A stretch of DNA of 64,000 nucleotides from Ktedonobacteria bacterium brp13 (GCA_015099395.1 AP024096.1:2108001-2172000); one strand, 5' to 3'. Counted from the stretch's first letter, positions 1 to 9,271 are shown. Notes: a model not told the origin generated them from the sequence alone. Program-made: numbers and translations.

Positions 1-882
1 ATCTGGCTGGGCATATTGGAACGCATGGAGGATCGGCAGACTTTTCTTACGGCGGTAAATATCACCGGCAGGTAGCTTTCCTGATTCTGCTTCGTCCGCC
101 CAGACTCCCAGGATGTCATCTCGTACCTGAAATGCGAGCCCTAGCGCGTAACCGAAGCAAGCCAGGTTCTCGATAATCTCTTGATTGCAGGTACCAAGTA
201 TCGCTCCTATCTCTACCGCACAGCGTATCAGGGTGGCCGTCTTGCGGCTGATCATCTCCTCGTAACTTGAGAGCGAGATATGCTCTTGCTGTTCGAAGGA
301 CATATCGAGATGTTGTCCTTCGGTCAGTTGGAAGAGGGCGGTATCAAATAGTTTAGCCAGGCGCAGGGCAATTGCAGGCTCTACCCCTTCATCTAGCATC
401 TTCCAGAGATGGAGGCGTGCCAGCATAAGCAGCGCATCTCCAACAAGAATCGCCTGAGGTATGCCCCACACAGACCAGACTGTAGGGCGATGACGACGCT
501 CGACATCTCCATCTTGAATATCATCATGCAGCAGCGTAAAATTATGCGCTAATTCTATGGCTGCTGCTGCGGGTAGGGCAGGTCGCAGCGAGGGTGCAAA
601 GGGTTGTGTTGCAAGAGAGCGTCCATGCGCCCAGGCCAATTCATAGCTCAGCAGAAGAAGTTTGGGACGCAGCAGCTTGCCAGGATGACCATCGGCAGGG
701 CGCAGCTGTTGATCGACCCAACCCAGGTGATACTGCATTTGTCCATACAGCTTTAAGAGGATATCATAATTGACCTCTTCTTTTAAAGAGGTGTCGCGTA
801 TGAGAAATGCGCGCTGCAGTTCCTCGAGAATCTCCTGGTAGTAACGCTGAAAGACTTTCTGTATAATATCCGACATGGTCAT
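1..882 (-). CDS. Polyprenyl diphosphate synthase, 3' part outside window
   Basis: Class I isoprenoid synthase that condenses isopentenyl diphosphate units onto an allylic primer. Translation of the minus strand gives 294 codons with no stop before the window edge, so the C-terminus is missing. Visible family marks are the GKLLRPKLLLL segment, the first Asp-rich motif LLHDDIQDGDVERRHRPTVW, the KTATLIRCA helix and the second Asp motif FQVRDDILGVWAD. The second motif reads DDILG rather than DDxxD, which is tolerated in many bacterial members. ATG at 882 and a second ATG at 876 are both possible starts; neither has a good ribosome binding site. Product chain length cannot be told from what is visible. 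Confidence 0.9.
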   Translation of the reverse strand, partial: MTMSDIIQKVFQRYYQEILEELQRAFLIRDTSLKEEVNYDILLKLYGQMQYHLGWVDQQLRPADGHPGKLLRPKLLLLSYELAWAHGRSLATQPFAPSLRPALPAAAAIELAHNFTLLHDDIQDGDVERRHRPTVWSVWGIPQAILVGDALLMLARLHLWKMLDEGVEPAIALRLAKLFDTALFQLTEGQHLDMSFEQQEHISLSSYEEMISRKTATLIRCAVEIGAILGTCNQEIIENLACFGYALGLAFQVRDDILGVWADEAESGKLPAGDIYRRKKSLPILHAFQYAQPD

Positions 883-1171
883 CACAGATGAGAGACGCTA
901 TGCCCTTGTGCCTATAGGAAGGCACTGATCTCTCACTCCTTTTTGTTTCTGCTCTGGGCGTGGAGTGGTGCTACCATCCTACAAAAACGCTACAGGTAAG
1001 GTATTATTCTTGGTTCTATGAAGAATATCGCCAAATTCATGAAAAACGACAGCATTCAATGCCAGCAGATCCTGGGTGCCTGACGAGTTGACGGCGGGTC
1101 GACCAGAAAAAGCCATCGTGGCAGTGGAGAAGAGGCGCGAGGAGCTGACACAGACAAGCGTTTCCTGCTGC

Positions 1172-2026
1172 CTACACAGCATTCATGGCTACACCCTGAT
1201 CCATCAACTGCTGTAGCTTTTCCAGCGTATCCGTTTCGGGTAGTGGTGTATAGATCATGATTTTGAGTTCGGGCATAGTAGGCACCTGCAAGGTTGTATG
1301 CTCGAACATCAGGCGCCCCACCAACGGATGCGCTATATCTTTCCGTGCATCGGCTCTCCCGCGTACATCGTGACGGGGCCACCATGCGCGAAACTCAGGG
1401 CTTACGCGCTGCAAATCAGCTATCAAGCGTTTGAACCATTCTTCATCGGCATAACGCGCACTATCAGCACGGAATTCCGCTAGCACTTTCTGCGCGACCT
1501 GTTCCCACTGGGGGTTGTATATATGATGACCCAGCGGATCAGCAAAAATACGCCAGACAGCATTATATTCATATGGCGGCACCGACTTCGACAGCAAAAG
1601 GACATGCTCAGCAGCGGTGTTCCAGGCGAGATAATTCCAACGACGACCAATGACGTAGGCCGGAATAGGATTGAGCGCGTCAAGCACACGGCGTAACGCA
1701 GGGCTTACCTGTTCATTAGATGCGTGTGTATCGACAAGATATTGCTGATCGGCAAGCAAGAAAAGATGTTGCCGTTCGTCGGGTGTGAGTTGTAACGCAT
1801 CAGCAATGTTCTGTAGCACCTCGCTTGAAGGGTGAATAGCGCGTCCTTGCTCCAACAGGGTATACCAGGAAACGCCCACATTCGCTAGCTGCGCCACCTC
1901 TTCGCGCCGCAATCCTGCGGTGCGCCGCCTCCCACCACTTATCAACCCGACCTGTTCAGGCGAGAGGCGCGTCCGTCGCGTCCGTAGAAAATCCGCAAGG
2001 TCCTGTCTGCGTCGTTCGTCGCTCAT
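1172..2026 (-). CDS. XRE-family regulator with MmyB-like ligand-binding domain
   Basis: DNA-binding regulator of about 284 residues. The N-terminal helix-turn-helix covers roughly residues 5-75 (LADFLRTRRTRLSPEQVGL, then RRTAGLRREEVAQLANVGVS). It is followed by the PAS-like MmyB C-terminal domain beginning IPAYVIGRRWNYLAWN. The frame is open up to an ATG at 2062, but the ATG at 2026 (MSDERRRQ) has an AAGGA about ten bases upstream and matches the usual family N-terminus, so I chose it. It is divergent from the aldo/keto reductase at 2167, and this family commonly controls the adjacent divergent oxidoreductase; that link is inference. Confidence 0.88.
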   Translation of the reverse strand: MSDERRRQDLADFLRTRRTRLSPEQVGLISGGRRRTAGLRREEVAQLANVGVSWYTLLEQGRAIHPSSEVLQNIADALQLTPDERQHLFLLADQQYLVDTHASNEQVSPALRRVLDALNPIPAYVIGRRWNYLAWNTAAEHVLLLSKSVPPYEYNAVWRIFADPLGHHIYNPQWEQVAQKVLAEFRADSARYADEEWFKRLIADLQRVSPEFRAWWPRHDVRGRADARKDIAHPLVGRLMFEHTTLQVPTMPELKIMIYTPLPETDTLEKLQQLMDQGVAMNAV

Positions 2027-2166
2027 TTCCTCTGTGTTCCTTATCCTGCTAGTCTCAATCATATGATAAAGAGACTCTGGTCATACGATAGCCTTCATGT
2101 CATACTCTTCAGTGTATCACACATCGTGATTGTCGTAGTTTCAACGCAAGAAAGAGGAAATTTTCT

Positions 2167-3063
2167 ATGGTATCGCATTCAGCGAATGAACATAATAATC
2201 TGCCAGCCACAGTCGCAGGAACATTCACCATGGCCGAGGATCTGACGGTCACGCGCATGGGGTACGGCGCGATGCAGTTGGCTGGCCCGAACGTGTTCGG
2301 CCCACCGGCCGATCGCGATGCTGCCGTGGCCGTACTGCGCGAGGCGATAGAGTTGGGTATCACGCACATCGACACCAGCGACTTCTACGGCCCGCACGTC
2401 ACCAACCAGATCATCACGGAAGCCCTGCACCCCTACCCGGACGATCTGCGCATCGTCACCAAGGTCGGATGGTTGCGAGACGCCGAGGGCGGTTGGCCCC
2501 AGGCGCTAGCTCCCGAGCAGCTGCGCCAGGCCGTGTATGACAATCTCAACCACCTCGGACTCGACGCACTCGACGTCGTCAATCTGCGCGTCGGGGGATT
2601 CGACAGCCCCACTCCTGGCTCGATCGCCGAACCGTTCACGGTGCTCGCGCAATTGCAGCAAGAGGGACTGATCAAGCACCTCGGGGTGAGCAACGTCACC
2701 GCCGAGCAGATCGCCGAGGCACAGGCCATCGCGCCGATCGTGTGCGTGCAGAACTTGTACAACCTCGCCCACCGGGTCGACGACGACCTGATTGACTCCC
2801 TCGCCGCACAGGGCATCGCCTACGTGCCCTACTTCCCGCTCGGTGGTTTCTCCCCACTGCAGTCCGACAAGCTGGAAGTAGTCGCTACGCGTCTCAACGC
2901 CACCCCGATGGCCGTTGCGCTAGCGTGGCTGTTGCAGCGCTCACCGAACATTCTGCTTATCCCAGGTACCTCATCCGTCGCGCATCTGCACGACAATATC
3001 GCCGCTGCTGCGCTGACCCTTTCCGAGGACGATCTGACCGAGCTGAACAGCGTTGCCTCATGA
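2167..3063 (+). CDS. Aldo/keto reductase
   Basis: NADPH-dependent oxidoreductase with a TIM-barrel fold, 298 residues, near the normal family length. Visible features are MGYGAMQLAGPNVFGPP near the N-terminus, the catalytic Asp/Tyr region GITHIDTSDFYG, the KVGW strand with the catalytic Lys, LGLDALDVVNLR, and the cofactor-binding IPGTSSVAHLHDNI near the C-terminus. AGAGGA lies about eight bases before the ATG. The gene is richer in G+C than its neighbours and its codon use resembles actinobacterial genes, so recent transfer is possible. Its stop overlaps the start of a truncated dehydrogenase (ATGA), indicating a former two-gene operon. The substrate is not predictable. Confidence 0.92.
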   Translation: MVSHSANEHNNLPATVAGTFTMAEDLTVTRMGYGAMQLAGPNVFGPPADRDAAVAVLREAIELGITHIDTSDFYGPHVTNQIITEALHPYPDDLRIVTKVGWLRDAEGGWPQALAPEQLRQAVYDNLNHLGLDALDVVNLRVGGFDSPTPGSIAEPFTVLAQLQQEGLIKHLGVSNVTAEQIAEAQAIAPIVCVQNLYNLAHRVDDDLIDSLAAQGIAYVPYFPLGGFSPLQSDKLEVVATRLNATPMAVALAWLLQRSPNILLIPGTSSVAHLHDNIAAAALTLSEDDLTELNSVAS

Positions 3064-3242
3064 GCACGACCACCGCGCAACCTGCAATCGGGTTCATTGG
3101 CCTGAGCGACCAAGGACTACCGATGGCGACCACCATCGCCGAAGCAGGCTACCCCTTGCATGTGAGGGCCCGCCACCCCGGATCTCTCGATGCACTGGGC
3201 AACGTCGCGCACGTCCGCCACGGCGACAGCAAAGACCTGTAA
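3060..3242 (+). pseudogene. Truncated NAD-binding 6PGDH-like dehydrogenase
   Basis: Sixty codons starting in an ATGA overlap with the aldo/keto reductase. The protein begins with the Rossmann motif IGFIGLSDQGLPMA, typical of the N-terminus of 3-hydroxyisobutyrate/6-phosphogluconate dehydrogenase-like proteins, which are normally about 290 residues. The frame stops right after HGDSKDL and nothing downstream continues the fold. It is therefore a 3'-truncated remnant. A longer member of the same family lies at 52573-53393. Confidence 0.75.
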
Positions 3243-3255
3243 GAGCCTTGCAGAA

Positions 3256-3317
3256 AATGCCCCTTACGATGCAGCAATCGGGGACGTGTTCTCAGCGGCT
3301 GCATCGTAAGGAGCATT
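3256..3317. terminator. Long stem-loop between convergent genes
   Basis: Positions 3256-3275 pair with 3298-3317. The inner 14 bp (CCTTACGATGCAGC with GCTGCATCGTAAGG) are perfect, and one mismatch separates a further 5 bp (AATGC/GCATT). The loop is 22 bases. It lies between the convergent reductase and GH16 genes. A bidirectional terminator is the simplest reading, though there is no long T run. Confidence 0.55.
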
Positions 3318-3466
3318 GCTATTTAGTTGTGCGCATGCTCATTCTCATCTTCCCATAATCTTCTCATCGCCCCAACATGGCTGGGAAATGTATTGGATCA
3401 GAAAAAGTCTTGTTCACAGGAAGTATTCAGAGGTGCCGCGCGTTTCAGTACACGAGTAACATCACA

Positions 3467-5071
3467 TCAGGGATGGGTCCAGGTATAGGTGCCTGTGTCG
3501 TACTGCAAGCCGCCTTGCTGATACGTGAACGAGTAGGTGACCGTTTGTCCCGCATTCACACCGCCTGCGGTGTAGGTCCATTGACCGCTACTACTGTTAT
3601 AGGTCATCTGGACATTCTGCTGTGTCTGACCAGCGACGGTATAGTGCACGATCACATAGCCCGCGGTCCAACCGCAGGGCTGAAACGAGAACTGCGCCTG
3701 TGTCGAGCCGGCACTACTCGCGGCTTGATTGAAGTTGCCTGTACACGTAACAGGAGTTGGCGTGGGAGTTGGTGGCGGGCTGGAACCAACGGTATAGGTA
3801 TAACCGCCAGTGTCGTACTGCAAGCCTCCTTGCTGATAGGTAAACGAGTACGTGATCGTCTGACCTGAGCGCAAACCGCCCACATTGTATTCCCAGCGCG
3901 CAGTACTACTATTGTAGGTCATGGTTATGTTCTGCGCCGCCTGACCACTGACAGTGTAGTGCAGAATAACATAGCCGGCTGTCCAGCCTGACGGTTGGAA
4001 CCAGAACTGCGCCTGGCTGGAACCAGTGCTGCTAACACCCTGGTTGAAGCCGCTGCCAGTGCTGGTCGGGGTCGCAGTGGGAGAGGGTGGAGGAGTAGGA
4101 GTTACACCGCCTGTCGAGCCACCGGCAGTGTAGACGTTGACAGAGTCGACGAGCATAGGAACACCTGAGCGGGTCGCGGAGGTCGGACCACCACCGAAGG
4201 CGTTCGGGAAGCCACCACCCATCGCGAGATCAAAGATGATAAAGAAGCCATGATCCACGGCGTTGGCCCAGGTAGTTGGGTCAACCTGATTGGCGCTGAC
4301 GGTGAAGTAATTGGCACCATCCAGGTACCACCTGATCTGCTCAGGCGAGACGCTTCTGTCAATGATCACGCTATAGGTATGGAAGGCGGTCTGACAACCT
4401 GAACAGGTCCGCTGACCGCTGCCAATGCCGGTGGTCTCGTTGCAGGGACCGCCTGGATCGACGCCGCAGTGCAGAGTACCAAAGACAGAACTCAGCCCAT
4501 TGATATCCTCCATCGTATCCACCTCACCATCCTGCGGCCAGTTATGGTCAACCCGGAACTGCGCTCCCAGCATCCAGAAAGCGGGCCAGTAACCAGCAGC
4601 GGCCGCGCCCGAGACATTAGGCTGCTGAATGCTGGCCGTGACCTCCAGTTCTCCGCCAACTGGCGCAGCGAAGTCCGAACGCTGCGACTCTATGCGCCCA
4701 GAGGTCCAGTTCCCACTGGAGTCGCGGACGGGCGTAATAGCAAGATGGCCGTTACCATCCAGAGATACATTTTTTGTGCTACTCGACATAGTTTCGATTT
4801 CGCCTGTACCCCAACCTGTGCCAGTATCGTAGAGCCAATTGGAGGTATTGACGCCTGTTCCGGCTGCACCGTTAAAATCATCGCTCCAGATCTGGTTCCA
4901 GGTGGCCGCGTGCGCTCTGGTAGGATTGCTCACAGAGGCGAAAGCCAGGGCCGCACTTAAACTGATCAATAAAACACAGGCTACGAGCAGACAGACACGC
5001 TGAACAGGTGATCTCTTCTGACGAGGTAGAGAACGAACGTCGCTGTCGTCCTTATGCGTTATAAATCGCAT
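3467..5071 (-). CDS. Secreted GH16 beta-glucanase with two C-terminal binding modules
   Basis: Predicted extracellular glycoside hydrolase of family 16, 534 residues. A hydrophobic segment at residues 25-46 ending near AHA-AT (about 55) is the signal peptide, with an unusually long basic N-region. The GH16 domain spans about 57-315; the catalytic motif is GEVDTMED, with E183 as nucleophile, D185, and E188 as acid/base. A Pro/Thr/Ser linker (about 316-342) leads to two tandem modules of about 85 residues, each ending in YQQGGLQYDTG and joined by a second PT linker. The modules resemble beta-1,3-glucan-binding CBM56-like domains, recalled by motif only. GH16 members with this active site usually cut beta-1,3- or beta-1,3-1,4-glucans. 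The next gene is also secreted and beta-helical, which suggests joint polysaccharide breakdown. Confidence 0.9.
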   Translation of the reverse strand: MRFITHKDDSDVRSLPRQKRSPVQRVCLLVACVLLISLSAALAFASVSNPTRAHAATWNQIWSDDFNGAAGTGVNTSNWLYDTGTGWGTGEIETMSSSTKNVSLDGNGHLAITPVRDSSGNWTSGRIESQRSDFAAPVGGELEVTASIQQPNVSGAAAAGYWPAFWMLGAQFRVDHNWPQDGEVDTMEDINGLSSVFGTLHCGVDPGGPCNETTGIGSGQRTCSGCQTAFHTYSVIIDRSVSPEQIRWYLDGANYFTVSANQVDPTTWANAVDHGFFIIFDLAMGGGFPNAFGGGPTSATRSGVPMLVDSVNVYTAGGSTGGVTPTPPPSPTATPTSTGSGFNQGVSSTGSSQAQFWFQPSGWTAGYVILHYTVSGQAAQNITMTYNSSTARWEYNVGGLRSGQTITYSFTYQQGGLQYDTGGYTYTVGSSPPPTPTPTPVTCTGNFNQAASSAGSTQAQFSFQPCGWTAGYVIVHYTVAGQTQQNVQMTYNSSSGQWTYTAGGVNAGQTVTYSFTYQQGGLQYDTGTYTWTHP

Positions 5072-5203
5072 ATGACATTCCTTTCGTCTTACAGAGGCAG
5101 AAACACAGAAGAGCGGAGGGAAAATAATCGGACGTGCTAGAGGGAGGATGGTGTTGCGGTTCAGCGCTCCTTGTGGAAGCGCTGAACACGTGAAAGCACC
5201 AGG

Positions 5204-7363
5204 TCAGGAGTAGCTGACCAGATCGGCGACAGAGGTGCTGGAGTTTGATGGACCGCCAGTCCCATTAATAATATGGCTGATGGTTCCGGTTCCACCCAGC
5301 GAAACCGTGACCATATCGTAGAATTGAACGCCTGCTGTATTCGGCACCTCAAAGGAATGGTCCTCAACAACGGATGGATTCACATTGAAGTAGCAGTAGC
5401 TGCCCAGTCCCCATGCCTGGTGGCTGGTGACTGAGTTCGCCACCTTGTAGGCCGCATACCCGTTGACGCCCCCATTCATCCAGGCCGCCTGATTCGGCGG
5501 ATCGTAGGGGAGTTCATTCTGGAAGAAGTAGGTCTGGCCGTTGTTGCCGTTCCAGATCACCTGGTACTGCTGATAATGCTCGACGAACAGGCCATAGGCC
5601 GTAACATTGTTGCCATTTACGATCAGACCATTGGCGGCAGTATTGGAGGTCCAGCCCACACCATTCCCATGGTCCGCGCGCCAGAGCCACATATCATCAG
5701 TGATGACATTGTTGCTGTTAATGATCAGACTCTGCGTGGCCTGACCAACGCCAGCACCGCCGATCCTGAAGAACACATCGCTCAGGAGGGTCGGATTGGC
5801 CGCGTGATTTTGTGAAGACCCGGCTGGACCGACCTGCAACAGGACCGGAGAGTTTGTCGAACCCGCGTCAAAGAGCAGTCCGGCGATCGAGACACCATCA
5901 ACGTCCGCGACGGTCATAGGAATGACGCCGTTTTGCGGAGAGAGCGTGGCCAGACCAAGACCGAGCACCACTGTATTGGCCCTGGTTATCGCGACCGTCG
6001 CGTTGAGTGGATAGATACCGGGAGTGAACAGCAGATTTTGCCCTTGCGCGAGCGCATTATTGAGCGTCGCGGCAGAATCGCCTGGCTGGGCGATATAGAA
6101 CTGGCTGATAGGTAGCGATGTACCCGCTGGCGAACCACTGGCCCAACTTGTGCCTTGCGAGTTGCTGCGGAGCGCGGGGACAAAGACCTGATAGTTGCCC
6201 GACTGGTCAATGTAGAGGAATGGCTTTTCCCGGATAACGGGCGTCTGATTGACGACCGTAAAGGGCGGGTTGGGGAAGTTGCCTGAAGGGGCATTGTTGA
6301 CACCGACAAAAACCATATTCCAGTTGGAGCCGGTCCAACCTCCCCATTGATCATTTCTCGATATCCATTGCTGTTGACTTCCCGAGTTTACCTGACCGGT
6401 GACCGTGCTATCAGCGAGGAAGCCACCGCTCGCCCAACCTCCGTTATCCAGTTGTAGATTCCCGTGCACATCTACACGACGTAGAGGCCCAGCCTGAGCG
6501 ACGGCCCAGATGTTGGTCCCTGAAGAAGGATACACTGCCATATTCTCGGCACCGCGCCAGAAGTTCTCCGTCGCATTGCCTCCGTTCCAGCCAGCCGTGA
6601 CAGTGACTCCGCCATTGATGCTCACGGCGTCAGGCAGGAGTCCCAGACCCAGGGCCTGCGTATAGAAGCCAACGTTCACATTGACATTGTAGGAACCCGG
6701 CTTGAAGAGAAAAGCGTAGCGATTTGTACCGAACTGGTTGGATGCCTGCTGGCTAAATATCGAGTCCAACTGGCTTTGAATTGCTGAACTGGACATCGTC
6801 GGATCGAAGATAAAGACGTTGGGGCCAAATTGGGAAGACGGTGCATTGTTGATTGCGCCCCAATCAAACTGCTCCCAGCCCTGTATCTGCGTTACGTTGG
6901 CATCCAGAGGCGTATTGGTTTGATCGGTGCGGGCACTCACATAGTTGCTATTGGCCGCAGATTGCAGAGCGATCGTCCCGTTGCTTTGTGGCAGCCATGT
7001 AAACTGTTCCCAGCCCTGCACCTGAGTTGCTACAGCTTGTAGGGGCGAATTCGTTAGATTGATGCGGGCACTCACATAGTTGCCATTCGCGTGTGCTCGC
7101 AAGGCGATCAGGCCATTGCCAGCATCAACGACATCGAACTGTTCCCAACCCTGCACCTGGTTCACAATTGCTTCCAGGGGCGTATTGGTTTGATCTGTAC
7201 GGGCACTCACATAGTTGTTATTGTTTGTGGTCCGGAGCCAGATCGTCTGGCCGACAGGTGCGCCATTGTTAGAAGCAGCAAAGACCTGGGGAAGCTTTCC
7301 CTGCATAAGGACGCCCAGAGCACCTGCCATGACAAAAAAACTGGACCGCCGCGAAAATTTCAT
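5204..7363 (-). CDS. Secreted beta-helix protein with fascin-like repeats
   Basis: About 719 residues from an ATG at 7363, which is preceded by GGAGG at 7 bases; the frame stays open to 7519 but lacks such a site. Residues 1-30 form a signal peptide ending near QVFA-AS. Residues 38-170 hold three fascin-like beta-trefoil repeats, each with NYVSAR and QGWEQF. The rest (about 178-719) has pectin-lyase-like beta-helix features such as FIFDPTM, FLFKPGSYNV and RADHGNGVGW. Proteins of this shape are annotated as GH55-like or 'coagulation factor 5/8 type' proteins in actinomycetes. Next to a GH16 enzyme an exo-beta-1,3-glucanase role is plausible but inferred. A sigma-70 promoter is visible upstream. 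Confidence 0.82.
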   Translation of the reverse strand: MKFSRRSSFFVMAGALGVLMQGKLPQVFAASNNGAPVGQTIWLRTTNNNNYVSARTDQTNTPLEAIVNQVQGWEQFDVVDAGNGLIALRAHANGNYVSARINLTNSPLQAVATQVQGWEQFTWLPQSNGTIALQSAANSNYVSARTDQTNTPLDANVTQIQGWEQFDWGAINNAPSSQFGPNVFIFDPTMSSSAIQSQLDSIFSQQASNQFGTNRYAFLFKPGSYNVNVNVGFYTQALGLGLLPDAVSINGGVTVTAGWNGGNATENFWRGAENMAVYPSSGTNIWAVAQAGPLRRVDVHGNLQLDNGGWASGGFLADSTVTGQVNSGSQQQWISRNDQWGGWTGSNWNMVFVGVNNAPSGNFPNPPFTVVNQTPVIREKPFLYIDQSGNYQVFVPALRSNSQGTSWASGSPAGTSLPISQFYIAQPGDSAATLNNALAQGQNLLFTPGIYPLNATVAITRANTVVLGLGLATLSPQNGVIPMTVADVDGVSIAGLLFDAGSTNSPVLLQVGPAGSSQNHAANPTLLSDVFFRIGGAGVGQATQSLIINSNNVITDDMWLWRADHGNGVGWTSNTAANGLIVNGNNVTAYGLFVEHYQQYQVIWNGNNGQTYFFQNELPYDPPNQAAWMNGGVNGYAAYKVANSVTSHQAWGLGSYCYFNVNPSVVEDHSFEVPNTAGVQFYDMVTVSLGGTGTISHIINGTGGPSNSSTSVADLVSYS

Positions 7364-7477
7364 AGTGCTTTCCTCCATGAAAGACTTCTCCACTAGCGGA
7401 AAGATTGGAGTTACGAAGTAATTCCACGCGAGATTTTTTTGTAAAGTTTTCGATATCGATATCAGCTTGTCTATACA

Positions 7478-7507
7478 ACTATACAGTCGTGAGGAGCCAC
7501 TTGTCAA
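7478..7507 (-). promoter_or_regulatory. Sigma-70 type promoter for the beta-helix gene
   Basis: On the minus strand TTGACA (7507-7502) and TATAGT (7483-7478) are separated by 18 bases. A perfect 12-bp palindrome GATATCGATATC lies just downstream at 7452-7463, where a repressor could sit. The leader to the start codon at 7363 is about 110 bases. Confidence 0.6.
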
Positions 7508-7554
7508 GCTTTTATGCATACTTACGAGTATTTCACTTCAGAACAATGAGGAGA

Positions 7555-7631
7555 TAAGATCTTATTCCGAAACCCAACGCGACTGGCGTCGCTAGTGCCC
7601 GCACACGCAGGTTTTCGGATAAGTAGTAAGC
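7555..7631 (+). repeat. 77-bp palindromic element, copy 1
   Basis: Matches 47657-47733 at 75 of 77 positions in the same orientation. Both ends form an imperfect inverted repeat (CTTATTCCGAAA with TTTTCGGATAAG), and the middle contains the hairpin GCGACTGGCGTCGC. It has no coding capacity. The outer inverted repeat suggests a miniature mobile or REP-like element. Here it lies upstream of the promoter at 7478-7507. The rest of 7632-7972 shows only the hairpin at 7733-7757 and no gene. Confidence 0.75.
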
Positions 7632-7732
7632 AGTGTCGAAATGGAGAGCCAACTCAGGTTGCTTAAAAAAGACTTTACAAGGAAGCCATTGCTTCTGTAT
7701 AGTAGGAGTGCATTTAACACGGGAGCGAGAAG

Positions 7733-7757
7733 TCCCATCCCGTTTGAGGGGATGGGA
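7733..7757 (+). other. IS200/IS605-type end hairpin
   Basis: TCCCATCCC and GGGATGGGA form a perfect 9-bp stem around a 7-base loop, about 215 bases before the TnpB frame. GC-rich hairpins of this kind mark the ends of IS200/IS605 elements. It may be the left end of the TnpB element that follows or a solitary end. Confidence 0.4.
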
Positions 7758-7972
7758 TGAAAGCGACCCGCGCTCGCTTTGCTCTTTCCCCTGGCATGCT
7801 GTCAGGTATCGCGTCATGGTCTCTGCTGAAACACTTCTAGCCGTGCCGACAGACGAGGAACGTGCCCATACGCGATCCTCTCCACACCCTTTTTGTGATG
7901 AGAAAACTTCTCGCGGAAAAACCGAGAGGCATACGCGTCTAGAGTTGGTATACCTCTTTTTACTACCTTTAC

Positions 7973-9271
7973 ATGTATGATATACTCTATCACATGAACA
8001 CCGTGAAAATCTACCAACTGAATAGCTTGTCCCACACCCACTACCAGCGTTTGCGTGCGGCGCAACAAGAAGCGGCTCTGGTATGGAATAGGTGCATGGA
8101 ACTCCATCAAGATGCCCGTCTGCAGCACGAGCCATGGCCACAACGCGATGCGTTGCAAAAGGCAACCAAAGGGTGCTTTGCGCTGCATAGTCAATCTATT
8201 CAGATGGTGACACATACCTTCCTTGCCAACATCGACACCACCCGGCAACTGCGCAAAACGCACCCGCAGATGAAGATGCGCTACCCCTACAAAGAAAAGC
8301 AGTTTTACCCGGTGTCGTGGCCTGCGCAAGCTGTGTGCAAAGAATCGGGACGTGTCCTACTTCCCATGGGGCGCGGTCGAGATGCTCTTGTTCTTCCTCT
8401 GAACCTGCCTGAAAACAGCCGCTCGGTCACACTCGTGTGGAACCATGGCTATGAGTTGCATGTGAGTGTGGAGGTTCCACAAGCGGACCACCCCCCCGGT
8501 GAGGTGAATGCCACGGTTGATTTGGGTGAAATTCATCTTGCCAGTGTCACCACGAACACCAGCCAAGCCCTCATTGTCACCGGGCGTGGCATTCGTTCGC
8601 TGAAACGCCAACGCACCAAAGCCCTGCGCACGATCACCAAAAAGCAGTCCCGTTGCACCAAGCATTCGCGCCGCTGGAAGAAACTGCAACACGCCAAAAA
8701 CCAACAGGCAAGACGTGCAGAGCGCCGGATTCGTGACCAACGCCATCAAGCCACGCGCAAGGTGATCAACTTCTGTATTGAGCAGCACGTTGGCACCCTC
8801 TTCATTGGCAATCCTCATGGCGTGAGAAACCAGAACAATGGACGCCACCACAACCAGCGCATGAGTTTGTGGGAGTACGGGCGTGACATAGACTATCTCA
8901 CTCATAAAAGTAAACAAGCTCACATCGAGTGCTTCACTGGCTCGGAACGAGGTACGAGTAGTCAGTGTCCCGTATGTGGGCATAAACACAAGCCGAAAAA
9001 CAGGCAATGGACCTGCAAAGCCTGCGGGTTCTCTGGACACCGCGATCTCGTGGGGTCGATCAATATGCATAAACTTACCTTTAGTGAGCAAGTGAATTTC
9101 CCTCGTTCGTTCACGTATCTACGTGCTGGCATTGCCAGGAAAAGTAGTAGGAGGGCAGACACGCCCCAATGTCGTCTCAGTGAGTCAGGGCTTCAACCAC
9201 ACGTTGCAGACGTGGTCTCTTCGAAGACAGGCTATCGTTCTGATGATGCTGAGAAGCCTGTCTCCCTTTAG
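7973..9271 (+). CDS. tnpB: TnpB-like RNA-guided nuclease (IS200/IS605 family)
   Basis: 432 residues. RuvC-I is TVDLGEIHLASV (catalytic D183), followed by an Arg/Lys-rich helix. The zinc ribbon is CPVCGH...CKACG and RuvC-III is HRDLVGSINM. At the usual RuvC-II position (VIExL) the sequence reads LFIGNPHG, with no Glu there. A candidate replacement is the Glu in FTGSERGTSSQC just before the zinc ribbon, as in TnpB lineages with a rearranged active site. No TnpA is present, so the element is non-autonomous. ATG at 7994 is an alternative start; neither start has a clear ribosome site. Confidence 0.88.
   Translation: MYDILYHMNTVKIYQLNSLSHTHYQRLRAAQQEAALVWNRCMELHQDARLQHEPWPQRDALQKATKGCFALHSQSIQMVTHTFLANIDTTRQLRKTHPQMKMRYPYKEKQFYPVSWPAQAVCKESGRVLLPMGRGRDALVLPLNLPENSRSVTLVWNHGYELHVSVEVPQADHPPGEVNATVDLGEIHLASVTTNTSQALIVTGRGIRSLKRQRTKALRTITKKQSRCTKHSRRWKKLQHAKNQQARRAERRIRDQRHQATRKVINFCIEQHVGTLFIGNPHGVRNQNNGRHHNQRMSLWEYGRDIDYLTHKSKQAHIECFTGSERGTSSQCPVCGHKHKPKNRQWTCKACGFSGHRDLVGSINMHKLTFSEQVNFPRSFTYLRAGIARKSSRRADTPQCRLSESGLQPHVADVVSSKTGYRSDDAEKPVSL

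Noticed and set aside
979..1182. 67-residue minus-strand frame before the MmyB-type gene
   Set aside because: No ribosome site or family resemblance; looks like random open frame.
3377..3868. 163-residue plus-strand frame opposite the GH16 gene
   Set aside because: Its apparent internal repetition only mirrors the two binding modules on the other strand.
7632..7972. tRNA or other small RNA gene before TnpB
   Set aside because: Only a simple GC-rich hairpin is visible; no cloverleaf or CCA end.
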